DNA of 64,000 nt, taken from NCBI GenBank assembly GCA_021083345.1, contig JAJGRE010000002.1, forward strand, positions 496,001-560,000, read 5' to 3'. Source of the DNA: Calditrichales bacterium MX18-03 (lineage in GTDB: Bacteria; Bacillota; Clostridia; Lutisporales; Lutisporaceae). Below the pieces are notes generated by a model, which saw nothing but the letters and a program-made list of their open reading frames with translations, made no database searches and had not been told where the DNA came from. Below, one piece after another: positions 7,545 through 16,806 of the stretch (positions are counted from its first letter, which is position 1; the number at the start of each line of letters is the position of its first letter). The position numbers and the translations under genes are program-made.

Positions 7545-7568
7545 ATTATTATTTTTCCTATTGGAATA
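7545..7568 (-). promoter_or_regulatory. Candidate CymR/Rrf2 operator upstream of the ABC operon
   Basis: The minus strand contains CCAATAGGAAAAATAATAATT. It matches the element upstream of cysK (TATAGGAAAAATAATTAA, about 9697-9714) and more loosely the one before the Rrf2 gene (CCTATAGGATTAGTAGG, 10256-10272). The shared core TAGGAAAAATAAT suggests control by the Rrf2 protein encoded at 9793. Confidence 0.5.
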
Positions 7569-7624
7569 ATGGGTTTTACTGTATGCTAACACATTTGAAT
7601 GAATTGCCTTAGGCTTAAGGAGTA

Positions 7625-7815
7625 CCAGGTAACACAGAAAACACAGATGATTTCACCGAAGGACACGGCAGGGTTTTTTAGTCTATTCAGCAATATCCAG
7701 AGTTTATGGGGTACTCAGATTATCGGTTCATGCTGGCCTAAATAGATTTCTCCTATTTTTCTCCAACAGTGCGTTCAGTGAGTATTCCGTGTCTTCAGTG
7801 TTATCCGTTCCCCTG
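7625..7815. repeat. Degenerate ACAC-GAA inverted repeat in a non-coding stretch
   Basis: The left part (about 7629-7672) contains repeated ACAC-GAA units (TAACACAGAAAACACAGATG, then TCACCGAAGGACACGG). The right part (about 7765-7805), read in reverse complement, has the same units in the same order (TAACACTGAAGACACGG, then CTCACTGAACGCACTG). The two halves thus form an imperfect inverted repeat about 180 bp long. There is no open frame with an RBS here. It resembles dispersed intergenic repeats more than a gene; whether it is mobile or transcribed is unknown. Confidence 0.5.
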
Positions 7816-7835
7816 GGCCTGGTATCCTATTCTAT

Positions 7836-8666
7836 CTATTTATTCCTGCAGATTTCATCCTCATTCAGACTCAAATTCATGCTGCCGGTGGCGTAGCCCG
7901 TCAAATCCATGGTTACATAAAGGTAACCAAGGCTTTTCAACTTGCTCACCACCGCATCGGCATGCCTTAGAAGCTTTTCAAAATCCCGCTTGCCGACTTC
8001 GATCCGGGCAATCCTATCATGATGCCTCACCCGTAATTCATTGAAACCTAAGTCCCTGAGAAAATCCTCTGCTTGGCCGACTGCCTGCAATTTCTCCGGC
8101 GTAATCTTCATGCCGTAAGGAAACCTTGAGGATAGACAGGCAAAGGAGGGCTTATCCCAGGTCGGCAGACCATTATGCTTTGACAGTTCGCGGATGTCTT
8201 CCTTTGTGAGTTGTGTTTCCTTCAAGGGACTCCTTACCTCCAGCTCCCGCGCGGCCCGCATTCCCGGCCGGTGGTCGTTGCAGTCGTCAGAATTGGAACC
8301 ATCCAGCACATACCGGATATTCTCCTTTGCCGCAATTTCCGCAAGCTTTGAAAAAAGCTCATGCTTGCAGTGATAGCAGCGATCCGGGGGGTTATCCGAA
8401 AAACCCGGTATTGCCAGTTCACTGGTTTCAATCACCAAATGCCTGACACCGGTTTGCGCTGCAAAAGCTTTCGCCTCCTCCAGCTCCCTTCGGGGATAGG
8501 TTTCCGAGCTGGCTGTAACAGCCAGCACATTATCCCCAAGTGCTTCCCTCGCAGCCCACAGCAGAAAGGTGCTGTCAACACCGCCTGAGAACGCAACCAA
8601 TACGCTGCCCATTTCTCTTATGTTCTTCTTTAGTTCCTCAAGCTTATCATAAATATCTTTCATCAT
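7836..8666 (-). CDS. larE: LarE-type ATP-dependent sacrificial sulfur transferase
   Basis: The 276-residue PP-loop protein has the pyrophosphatase motif SGGVDS (about 27-32) and the LarE segment PSFACLSSRFPYG. Its Cys177 corresponds to the sacrificial Cys176 of Lactobacillus LarE, which donates its sulfur to the pyridinium dithiocarboxylate precursor of the nickel-pincer cofactor. It lies 3 nt after cysK, so it is co-transcribed with cysteine synthesis. No larB or larC is present in this window. Without them the product may serve another sulfur transfer. The family assignment is strong. Confidence 0.88.
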   Translation of the reverse strand: MMKDIYDKLEELKKNIREMGSVLVAFSGGVDSTFLLWAAREALGDNVLAVTASSETYPRRELEEAKAFAAQTGVRHLVIETSELAIPGFSDNPPDRCYHCKHELFSKLAEIAAKENIRYVLDGSNSDDCNDHRPGMRAARELEVRSPLKETQLTKEDIRELSKHNGLPTWDKPSFACLSSRFPYGMKITPEKLQAVGQAEDFLRDLGFNELRVRHHDRIARIEVGKRDFEKLLRHADAVVSKLKSLGYLYVTMDLTGYATGSMNLSLNEDEICRNK

Positions 8667-8669
8667 ATT

Positions 8670-9605
8670 TTATACTTCCTGGAAAAGCACGGTAGACAGG
8701 TACCTCTCCCCTGTATCAGGCAGCAGCACCAGAATTTTCTTACCGGCGTTTTCCGGCTGCTTTGCCAGCTCCGTTGCCGCATGCAAGGCAGCTCCGGAGG
8801 AAATCCCCACCAGCAAGCCCTCTGCTTTCGACAGGCTGCGCGCTGCCGCAAAGGCCTCTTCATTTTTCACTCGGATAATCTCATCGATTACAGCCTTATT
8901 CAATACATCCGGAACAAAGCCGGCTCCGATGCCCTGTATCTTGTGGGGTCCCGGATTGCCGCCTGAAAGCACCGGTGAATCATCAGGCTCAACCGCAATG
9001 ATCCTCACATCCGGTTTGCGCTGCTTCAACACTTCGCCGACACCGGTTATGGTTCCGCCTGTTCCTACGCCGCCTACAAAAATGTCGATATCACCTTCCG
9101 TATCGCGCCAGATTTCTTCTGCCGTCGTCTTTCTGTGAATCTCGGGATTTGCAGGGTTCTTGAACTGCTGGGGCATATATGCGTTAGGTGTCTCTGCGGT
9201 CAGCTCCTCCGCTTTGCGGATAGCACCCTTCATGCCTTCCGGTCCCGGTGTCAGAACCAGCTCAGCGCCTAATGCGGCAAGCAGGTTTCTTCTCTCTACA
9301 CTCATGGTCTCCGGCATAGTGAGTACCAGCCTGTAGCCCTTAGCTGCCGCTACAAAGGCCAATGCGATGCCGGTATTGCCGCTGGTGGGCTCAATAATGA
9401 CGGTATCCTTATTGATCAGGCCTTTATCTTCAGCGTCCTTGATCATGGCATAGCCGATTCTGTCCTTTACGCTTCCAGCAGGGTTGAAATACTCCAATTT
9501 TGCCGTTATTGTGGCCTTAAGCCCCTGCTTTTCATTGTAATTGGCCAGCTCCAGTAAAGGCGTATTTCCGATCAGTTCCGTCAGGTTCTTTGCTATTTTT
9601 GACAT
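8670..9605 (-). CDS. cysK: Cysteine synthase A (O-acetylserine sulfhydrylase)
   Basis: The 311-residue PLP enzyme condenses O-acetylserine with sulfide to give cysteine. The Schiff-base Lys47 is in [10 protein letters not shown]. The substrate loop TSGNTGIA and the phosphate-cup [11 protein letters not shown] are intact. The ATG at 9605 is chosen over an earlier in-frame codon because AAGGAGG stands 8 nt before it. It is preceded by a structured leader (9631-9687) and a candidate CymR operator, and followed immediately by larE. Confidence 0.95.
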   Translation of the reverse strand: MSKIAKNLTELIGNTPLLELANYNEKQGLKATITAKLEYFNPAGSVKDRIGYAMIKDAEDKGLINKDTVIIEPTSGNTGIALAFVAAAKGYRLVLTMPETMSVERRNLLAALGAELVLTPGPEGMKGAIRKAEELTAETPNAYMPQQFKNPANPEIHRKTTAEEIWRDTEGDIDIFVGGVGTGGTITGVGEVLKQRKPDVRIIAVEPDDSPVLSGGNPGPHKIQGIGAGFVPDVLNKAVIDEIIRVKNEEAFAAARSLSKAEGLLVGISSGAALHAATELAKQPENAGKKILVLLPDTGERYLSTVLFQEV

Positions 9606-9630
9606 TTTTATTTCCTCCTTGTTTAATGTT

Positions 9631-9687
9631 AAGGGACACACCTTGCTCCAGCAGGGGGTATTCCTTTTACGTTAAGGAATGTCCCTT
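9631..9687 (-). ncRNA. Structured leader of cysK (three-way junction)
   Basis: In transcript sense the leader has a closing stem AAGGGACA/UGUCCCUU. Inside it is one hairpin AUUCCUU-N7-AAGGAAU and a second, CCUGCU/AGCAAGG with a one-base bulge. This makes a compact three-way junction that ends about 16 nt before the cysK RBS. No T-run follows, so it is not a simple terminator. I do not recognise it as a named riboswitch class. Confidence 0.45.
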
Positions 9688-9696
9688 GTAGGTTAA

Positions 9697-9714
9697 TTAT
9701 TTTTCCTATAGATT
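9697..9714 (-). promoter_or_regulatory. Candidate CymR/Rrf2 operator upstream of cysK
   Basis: The minus strand reads TATAGGAAAAATAATTAA, the same core as upstream of the cystine-type ABC operon. It lies just before the structured leader, where a repressor would block cysK transcription. Confidence 0.5.
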
Positions 9715-9738
9715 TAGTTGGTATTCCACCAAGCAACA

Positions 9739-9766
9739 GGCTTAAGCATTGTCGCTTAAGCTTAAG
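9739..9766. repeat. CTTAAGC inverted repeat between rrf2 and cysK
   Basis: CTTAAGC and GCTTAAG (9741-9747 and 9754-9760) form a 7-bp hairpin with a further CTTAAG next to it. No T-run follows on either strand, so it is at best a weak terminator for the Rrf2 gene or a protein-binding palindrome. Confidence 0.3.
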
Positions 9767-9792
9767 TTTCTTGCATGCGCTGCTGCTTGAAC

Positions 9793-10239
9793 CTAAATGT
9801 AAAACATATGGTATTCCGATTTTGTCATTTTCTTATAGTCTTCCACCAGCTTCTCCAGCGTGATGCCATCCACAACTTCATTTATACTGGCATTTATACT
9901 GTCCCATACAGCGCCTTTTATACAGGCCTCTGTCTTGTTACTCTGTTCTCCTGCAGCCGTCTTGTCGTCTATGACCGACAGATCACCTTCCAATACCCGC
10001 AGAATATCGCCTACCGTTATGCCTGCTGCGCTTTTCGCCAAGACGTAACCTCCCTGGGCACCTTTGATGCTATTGATGAGGCTTGCTTTCCTCAAAGATG
10101 AAAAGACCTGCTCCAGATAGTTTTCCGAGATTCCTTGCCTTTCAGCGATACTTTTCAATGCCACGTGGTCAACGGCTGAGTTGACGGCCAGATCCACCAT
10201 AGCCCTGAGTCCGTACCTTCCTTTTGTAGAAATCTTCAT
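9793..10239 (-). CDS. cymR: Rrf2-family regulator (CymR/IscR-like)
   Basis: The 148-residue protein has an N-terminal winged helix (MKISTKGRYGLRAMVDLA, recognition helix QGISENYLEQVFSSLRKA) and the GGYVLAKSA wing typical of Rrf2 proteins. The central region lacks the three clustered Cys of IscR and has a single Cys near residue 109, so an Fe-S cluster is unlikely. This agrees with CymR, the cysteine-metabolism repressor that acts with CysK. The ATG at 10239 is preferred to a GTG 9 nt upstream. A strong promoter and an operator-like site precede it. Symbol by context. Confidence 0.8.
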   Translation of the reverse strand: MKISTKGRYGLRAMVDLAVNSAVDHVALKSIAERQGISENYLEQVFSSLRKASLINSIKGAQGGYVLAKSAAGITVGDILRVLEGDLSVIDDKTAAGEQSNKTEACIKGAVWDSINASINEVVDGITLEKLVEDYKKMTKSEYHMFYI

Positions 10240-10255
10240 TTGCGCCACCTTTTCC

Positions 10256-10313
10256 TACTAATCCTATAGGTTTTATTATTAACTAATATACACTATAAAC
10301 CCATATTTGTCAA
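10256..10313 (-). promoter_or_regulatory. Promoter and probable operator of the Rrf2 gene
   Basis: TTGACA (complement of 10308-10313), a 17-bp spacer and TATATT (complement of 10285-10290) form a near-consensus sigma-A promoter. Downstream, CCTATAGGATTAGTAGG (10256-10272) overlaps the leader, as expected for autorepression. Confidence 0.7.
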
Positions 10314-10407
10314 CGCTATCAAATAATTATTCCGATATTTTTTCTCCATATTATCTACATATTCACGTATTATTATAAAAGCATCACAAGAGGAAGGTGG
10401 TTAAAAA

Positions 10408-10662
10408 ATGTACGATCAAGTCGATCCTGCAAAAGAAGGAAATATAAATTCAAAATCTTGCCATAAAAAGAGTAAGCTGCATGGTGCTTTGATGCTGCTT
10501 TGCTGCTTTTTGCCCATAGCTGCCCTGGTATTTTTCAATTACCGTGGAAGTACGGGCACCAGCATTGGACAGGTAGTTCCATATCTTATGATCCTGATTT
10601 GCCCTTTAAGCCATATTCTGATGATGGCCTTTATGCGCGACGGCAAAGGCAAGTGCCACTAA
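10408..10662 (+). CDS. Small two-pass membrane protein (DUF2933-like)
   Basis: The 84-residue protein starts with a polar segment containing CHKK, then a TM helix (about 27-43, LMLLCCFLPIAALVFF), a short Gly/Ser/Thr loop and a second TM helix (about 56-74), and ends in KGKCH. RBS GGAAGG is 9 nt before the ATG. The pattern recalls the short DUF2933 membrane proteins, but I only see the general form. It is divergent from rrf2 and its last 4 bases overlap the 3' end of hom on the other strand. Confidence 0.6.
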   Translation: MYDQVDPAKEGNINSKSCHKKSKLHGALMLLCCFLPIAALVFFNYRGSTGTSIGQVVPYLMILICPLSHILMMAFMRDGKGKCH

Positions 10663-11627
10663 GCCACTTGCAGCGCCAACGCTATAATATCGCTGACGAC
10701 GGCGCTGCCAGTGGGCATTTCACCGGCACCCTGCCCGTAAAACATCAGCTCATTGACGGCATTTCCCTTGACCAGCACAGCATTGTTGACCCCGCTTACA
10801 CCGGCAAGGGGATGGTTCAAGGGAATCACTTCGGGGCATACTTTCAAGCGGTATGTCCCATTGATCTTCTTGGCACTGGCAAGCAGTTTGATGCAGAAAT
10901 CCGCTTCCCTGGCAGCTGCAATATCACGCTGTGTCACACCTGTTATCCCCTCTGTCTGTATGCTCTTTACATCAAGCTTTAGTCCAAAGGCCAGATAAGC
11001 AAGGATCGCCAGTTTGTTGGCAGCATCAACGCCCATGACATCTGCCGCCGGATCTGCCTCCGCATAACCCAGACCTTGCGCTTCCTTCAGCGCCGTGTCA
11101 AAGTCCTTCCCCGACTCCGTCATCCTGGTCAGAATATAATTGGTCGTACCATTGAGAATCCCCGTAATCTCCAGGATAGCGTTAGAAAGCAGGCTTTGCT
11201 GCAGCGCACTGATAATGGGAATACCGCCGCATACGCTGGCTTCATACTTTATCGTTCTTCGCTGCGCGTCTGCCGCTGCAAAGATATCACTCCCATGCTG
11301 TGCCAATACGGCTTTATTGGCCGTGACCACCTGTTTTCCCGCCTGTAATGCACGGATGATATAATCCCTTGCCGGTTCAATACCGCCGATGACCTCAACA
11401 ATGATGTCAATACTGGGATCGGCAACAATGCTTTCGAAGTCGGTAGTCAATATTCCCTCCGGCAGCTCCACCGCCCTTTTCTTTTCCGGATTTTTCACAA
11501 GAACCCTGGCCACCTCCAGGCAGCAGCCTGCCTTTTCTTCAATCATAGGACCGTTGTCCCGGAGAATTTTCCAGGTACCGGTCCCCACCGTCCCCAGTCC
11601 CAACAAGGCAACTCTGACTTTTTTCAT
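10659..11627 (-). CDS. hom: Homoserine dehydrogenase, short form
   Basis: The 322-residue NAD(P)-dependent enzyme converts aspartate semialdehyde to homoserine. The Rossmann motif GLGTVGTGTW, the catalytic region with GILNGTTNYIL, and AQGLGYAEADPAADVMGVDAANKL are all present. It ends after the catalytic domain and lacks the C-terminal ACT domain of the usual 400-430-residue enzymes, so threonine feedback may be absent. It is the last gene of metY-metA-hom under the SAM riboswitch, so this copy is probably devoted to methionine synthesis. Confidence 0.93.
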   Translation of the reverse strand: MKKVRVALLGLGTVGTGTWKILRDNGPMIEEKAGCCLEVARVLVKNPEKKRAVELPEGILTTDFESIVADPSIDIIVEVIGGIEPARDYIIRALQAGKQVVTANKAVLAQHGSDIFAAADAQRRTIKYEASVCGGIPIISALQQSLLSNAILEITGILNGTTNYILTRMTESGKDFDTALKEAQGLGYAEADPAADVMGVDAANKLAILAYLAFGLKLDVKSIQTEGITGVTQRDIAAAREADFCIKLLASAKKINGTYRLKVCPEVIPLNHPLAGVSGVNNAVLVKGNAVNELMFYGQGAGEMPTGSAVVSDIIALALQVA

Positions 11628-11656
11628 ACTGTGCTCCCACCTTTATACAATTTCAA

Positions 11657-12574
11657 TCAATCGATTTCCCCCAGATTGTAGGGCGTTTCCTGATAAACAT
11701 AGTAATTCAGCCAGTTTGAAAAAAACAGGTTGGCATGCCCGCGCCATGTTACGACGGGCTCTTTTGCGGGATCATCCCCGGGATAGTAGTTCCTGGGTAC
11801 TTGAATGGGCAGCCCGGCATTGGCATCTCTGTCATACTCGGCTTTCAATGTCAGGGGATCATATTCCGAATGACCGGTTACAAAAATCTGTCTTCCTGTC
11901 TTGGTCCCCACAATGTAGACGCCTGCTTCCTCCGAATCCGACAGAAGTTCCAGGCCTCCAACCGCTTCGATATCCGCCCGCCGAATTTCGGTATGCCGGG
12001 AATGGGGTGCATAGAAGACATCGTCGAAGCCTCTGAAAAGCTTGACATTCCTGCGGTTGATCCGATGCGGGAAAACGCCGAACATTTTTTTATCCAATGC
12101 GTATTTCGGAATGCCGTAGTGATGGTACAAGCCTGCCTGCGCCCCCCAACAGATATGCAGCGTCGAGTAGACGTTGTGCAGGCTCCAATCCATGATTTCC
12201 CTAAGCTCCTCCCAATAAGTCACTTCCTCGAAGGGCATCTGCTCTACCGGTGCTCCGGTGATGACCAGTCCGTCAAACTTCTCACCCTTGATGTCTTCAA
12301 AGGTGTTATAAAACCTGAAGAGGTGCTCCTGGGTTGTGTTCTTTGACTGATGCGACACCGGATGCAGCAAGGTGATATCCACTTGCAGCGGCGAATTGCC
12401 CAGAAGCCTCAGCAGCTGGGTCTCGGTGGCAATCTTGGTGGGCATCAGGTTCAGTATGGCTATTTTCAGCGGCCGGATATCCTGATGACAGGCCCGGCTT
12501 TCCGTCATGACGAATATGTTCTCTCCGCTCAGTGTTTCCACTGCCGGCAGATCATCGGCAATATTAATGGGCAT
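11657..12574 (-). CDS. metA: Homoserine O-acetyltransferase (MetA type)
   Basis: The 305-residue enzyme acylates homoserine. Catalytic Cys142 (HICWGAQAG), His235 and Glu237 (GHSEYD) fall at the exact family positions. Residue 111 is Glu; in MetA proteins Glu111 selects acetyl-CoA whereas Gly111 selects succinyl-CoA, so acetylation is predicted. This matches MetY, which uses O-acetylhomoserine. The ATG at 12574 with GGAGGAG is preferred to a TTG 6 nt upstream. It sits 12 nt after metY. Confidence 0.93.
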   Translation of the reverse strand: MPINIADDLPAVETLSGENIFVMTESRACHQDIRPLKIAILNLMPTKIATETQLLRLLGNSPLQVDITLLHPVSHQSKNTTQEHLFRFYNTFEDIKGEKFDGLVITGAPVEQMPFEEVTYWEELREIMDWSLHNVYSTLHICWGAQAGLYHHYGIPKYALDKKMFGVFPHRINRRNVKLFRGFDDVFYAPHSRHTEIRRADIEAVGGLELLSDSEEAGVYIVGTKTGRQIFVTGHSEYDPLTLKAEYDRDANAGLPIQVPRNYYPGDDPAKEPVVTWRGHANLFFSNWLNYYVYQETPYNLGEID

Positions 12575-12586
12575 CGTCAACTCCTC

Positions 12587-14085
<1,499 letters not shown>

Positions 14086-14107
14086 TATCTTATATGCAAT
14101 TTTGATT

Positions 14108-14137
14108 ATATTACCATGAGACAAAAATAGATGTCAA
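14108..14137 (-). promoter_or_regulatory. Sigma-A promoter of the metY operon
   Basis: TTGACA (complement of 14132-14137), an 18-bp spacer and TAATAT (complement of 14108-14113) lie immediately upstream of the riboswitch. Confidence 0.65.
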
Positions 14138-14155
14138 GTGAGAATTTTTTATAAT

Positions 14156-15028
14156 TTAAATTAATGTTATTCCCCATACCACCGGCTTTGCAAGCAGAAA
14201 GGGTGTCCTTTTGATGCAGGAATGACCGATGAACTTTGTATTGCCTTCCTCCAAAAGCTTCATAACAGCCGCTCCGTAGGTGATCCCTTCCGCCTGCTCA
14301 ATAGGCTCAGCCTTGCACAGCCCTAATTGGCTACACGCCGTGGAGGTTTTTCCGCAGAGGTGTACAATGGCCCCCGCCAGCTGACCTTCCACCCGTTTCA
14401 GGATGTTGTAAGAGATCTTGCCGCTGATTTCCCTATAGACCTTCGGACCCACAATATCCATTGAACCCGCCGGATCACCATAGGACAGGATTTTCGCGCC
14501 TCTCCTGATCCCTTCCAGCATGTACCTGATGATATTATCCTCTATAACCTCCATCAGCCGATCAGTCTGTTCCTTGTCTTTTCTGATCTCTTTATAAAAG
14601 GTCATGGGCTCAATCAGGGAGGAAATGATGGTAAAGGGGCCCTCGATGCTGAGTGCAACTGCCTCTCCTTGGTTGGATAGCAGCTCGACACTGTCCAGCA
14701 CTTCCTTTATCCTGCCTTTGCCAAAATCAATCATGACGATATGCTGCATTTCTTCCAATGAACTGAAAGCATAGTTTTCCACCCTTGGACCGAACTTATC
14801 GTCCCCCAGCTTGATATGGCCACCCAAAGCCTCTGCCTCAACCGTCACACAAAATGGCACCCTGCAGATGACATCCTGCTTATAATAACGCAGCGCTGAA
14901 GCAAGAACTGCGATATCCCGACTGCTTTGATGAGCGGTGGGGAAGCTGATTCCGGTAGCAGCCTTTACCGCCTCAGGTATCTGCTCAAGATTTTCACCGC
15001 CGCATTTGAAATCTACCATTTGCTCCAT
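14156..15028 (-). CDS. UroD/MtaA-superfamily methyltransferase, short form
   Basis: The 290-residue TIM-barrel protein belongs to the uroporphyrinogen-decarboxylase superfamily branch with MtaA/MtbA/CmuA, which moves methyl groups between corrinoid proteins and thiols. The zinc-ligand pattern His-x-Cys (HLCGKTS) with a later Cys (GHSCIKR) is present, as is the family segment VPFCVTVEAEALG. It lacks the usual first 30-40 residues (the ERL...PVDRPP segment), so it is shorter than its two relatives at 18373 and 19372. It is the last gene of the corrinoid operon, 4 nt after the permease. The methyl acceptor is unknown. Confidence 0.75.
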   Translation of the reverse strand: MEQMVDFKCGGENLEQIPEAVKAATGISFPTAHQSSRDIAVLASALRYYKQDVICRVPFCVTVEAEALGGHIKLGDDKFGPRVENYAFSSLEEMQHIVMIDFGKGRIKEVLDSVELLSNQGEAVALSIEGPFTIISSLIEPMTFYKEIRKDKEQTDRLMEVIEDNIIRYMLEGIRRGAKILSYGDPAGSMDIVGPKVYREISGKISYNILKRVEGQLAGAIVHLCGKTSTACSQLGLCKAEPIEQAEGITYGAAVMKLLEEGNTKFIGHSCIKRTPFLLAKPVVWGITLI

Positions 15029-15032
15029 CGAA

Positions 15033-15866
15033 TCACCCCGCTATCAAGAATATTATTTCGCCAACCAGTATGCTGACACCAAACAGCAGGAGAAGAACCT
15101 TCACCGCCTTTTTCAGTTCCAAATCCTTCAATACCACCAGGATACCATAGCCGGTATTGGCACAAAGCCCGGCAATCAGAGCACCAAGGCCAATGCCCCC
15201 CTGAATGTACCCTTCTGCAAGAACAACGGAAGACATACAACTGGGAATTGCACCGATGAAGGCAGCAATAACCGGCTGAAACACGCTGTTTTTGCCCAAT
15301 AGGCTGTAAAACCCTTCTGCTCCGATTCTTTCCAGTCCCAGGTTCATCAAAAACACGGTAATAACCAGAAAAACAGCAATCTTTAGGGTGTGGTAGATAT
15401 TATTGATGACACTATTATCGCTCTTCCTGCATCTGGGGCAACTGCATCCGATTCCGCAGCCTTTGATCCGGTTCCGCTTTTCCTTGATCAGAGCATTGAT
15501 GGCGTAACCGGCGCAAACGGCCACAATGATCTTGATAAGCAGCAGCAATGCGACCAGCCCGATCTGTTCAGGGTGCACACCCAATATGATCAACGCCTCA
15601 TCCGAGCCCGCCAGAAACACAGCCAAAAGCATACCGAGAGAAATATATCCATTAGCATAGAGCTTTGCAAAAGCAACTGAAATGCCGCATTGGGGGATAA
15701 CGCCAAGCAAGCCGCCGCCAAGGCAGTCAAAGCTTGAAAACCGTTCCAGCAGGCCGTTTTCCTTATTGAGCTTCAGCACGACCAAATCTACCGACAGAAA
15801 TATAACGAATAAAAGCGGGACAACCCGCACAACGTCCTTTATGCTGTCGATCAAAATTTCAACCAT
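15033..15866 (-). CDS. ArsP_2-like 10-TM permease (putative metal/metalloid exporter)
   Basis: The 277-residue membrane protein has two homologous halves. Each half has a conserved GAIPSCM/GVIPQCGIS-type membrane motif, and a cytoplasmic loop between them carries KGCGIGCSCPRCRKS with four Cys. The paired Pro-x-Cys motifs and layout match the putative 10-TM heavy-metal exporter family (ArsP_2, DUF2899). The start overlaps the end of the CobW gene by 16 nt, so the two are coupled. The substrate is unknown. The Cys-rich loop suggests a soft metal or metalloid; in a methyltransferase operon, a methylated species or cofactor metal is conceivable. Confidence 0.7.
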   Translation of the reverse strand: MVEILIDSIKDVVRVVPLLFVIFLSVDLVVLKLNKENGLLERFSSFDCLGGGLLGVIPQCGISVAFAKLYANGYISLGMLLAVFLAGSDEALIILGVHPEQIGLVALLLLIKIIVAVCAGYAINALIKEKRNRIKGCGIGCSCPRCRKSDNSVINNIYHTLKIAVFLVITVFLMNLGLERIGAEGFYSLLGKNSVFQPVIAAFIGAIPSCMSSVVLAEGYIQGGIGLGALIAGLCANTGYGILVVLKDLELKKAVKVLLLLFGVSILVGEIIFLIAG

Positions 15867-16798
15867 TTGAAAATGCCTCCTGCCTTAACCTTGAAAAGCT
15901 GCTTCAGCTCCGTTTCCCTCAGACTCCTGCCGATGAGGCAAAGCTTGCCGCTGCTCTTTATGTTGCTTTGATTGATCATGTAACTGCCGTTGGTATAGCT
16001 GAAGTCGTAATAATAGTCTGTTCCCACCAGGAAGCCTTTGCCCCTCAGCACGTGACCATATAAAGGATCCGAAAGCCGGGTGAGCACCGCCTCTACTTCC
16101 TTCCGTGTAAACTTCACCGAAGTTTCGATAGCAAAGGTGTCAAATTGATTATCACTGCAAGGTTTGTATTCCGTCCGGAAAAGCGACTTGGAATCCAGCA
16201 CCAGCTCAACACCGCTCAAAAGCCCTTTTATATCTTCATGGGACAACAGCTCCCAGTTGGCAGTCACCAACGGTGCATCCGCATTCAACGCTCTCAGCGA
16301 GGCCGTTATTTCATCAATGGTCTCGGCGTTTACGAACTGGCTTTTGCTCAGCATCAGCGCAGAAGCATTGGTTATCTGATCCTCAAAGAACTCGCCGAAT
16401 ACCTCCCGCTGTGAAAGGTAATGAACACTGTCCACTATGGTAATCAGCGTATTGATGCTGCACTGGGCTTTAAACTCCGGTTTTTGAAGCACCTCGATGA
16501 TTTCGCTCAGAATGCTGATGCCGGTGGGTTCAATGATGATCCGTTCCGGTTGAAAATCCTTGATGATCCGCTCAAAAACCTTCACAAAGTCCTTTTTCAT
16601 GATGCAGCAGATACAGCCGCTGGAAATCTCAAAAACCTCAAAGCCGTCCCGTTCCACCAGGTCCCCGTCGATTCCGATCTCTCCGAATTCGTTTTCAATC
16701 AGGACAACCTTGTCATTCTCATAAGCCTTCAAAAGCTTTTTGATGAGCGTGGTTTTTCCTGCCCCCAGAAAGCCTGAAATCACATCCACTTTTATCAT
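15851..16798 (-). CDS. CobW/COG0523-family GTPase
   Basis: The 315-residue P-loop GTPase has Walker A GFLGAGKTTL (about 9-18), the metal-binding CxCC motif (Cys62, 64, 65 in SSGCICCIM) and a C-terminal CobW domain. These proteins act as metallochaperones or insertases (Zn, Co, Ni). The ATG at 16798 follows GAGGTG; a TTG 12 nt upstream is rejected. Lying between RACo and the permease in a corrinoid operon, it may supply zinc to the UroD-type methyltransferases or cobalt to the corrinoid. That is inference. Confidence 0.85.
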   Translation of the reverse strand: MIKVDVISGFLGAGKTTLIKKLLKAYENDKVVLIENEFGEIGIDGDLVERDGFEVFEISSGCICCIMKKDFVKVFERIIKDFQPERIIIEPTGISILSEIIEVLQKPEFKAQCSINTLITIVDSVHYLSQREVFGEFFEDQITNASALMLSKSQFVNAETIDEITASLRALNADAPLVTANWELLSHEDIKGLLSGVELVLDSKSLFRTEYKPCSDNQFDTFAIETSVKFTRKEVEAVLTRLSDPLYGHVLRGKGFLVGTDYYYDFSYTNGSYMINQSNIKSSGKLCLIGRSLRETELKQLFKVKAGGIFKWLKF

Positions 16799-16806
16799 AT
16801 CGCACC

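Noticed and set aside
7625-7815. Insertion sequence ends
   Set aside because: No transposase frame, no target-site duplication seen, and the inverted halves are too degenerate for terminal repeats of an active element.
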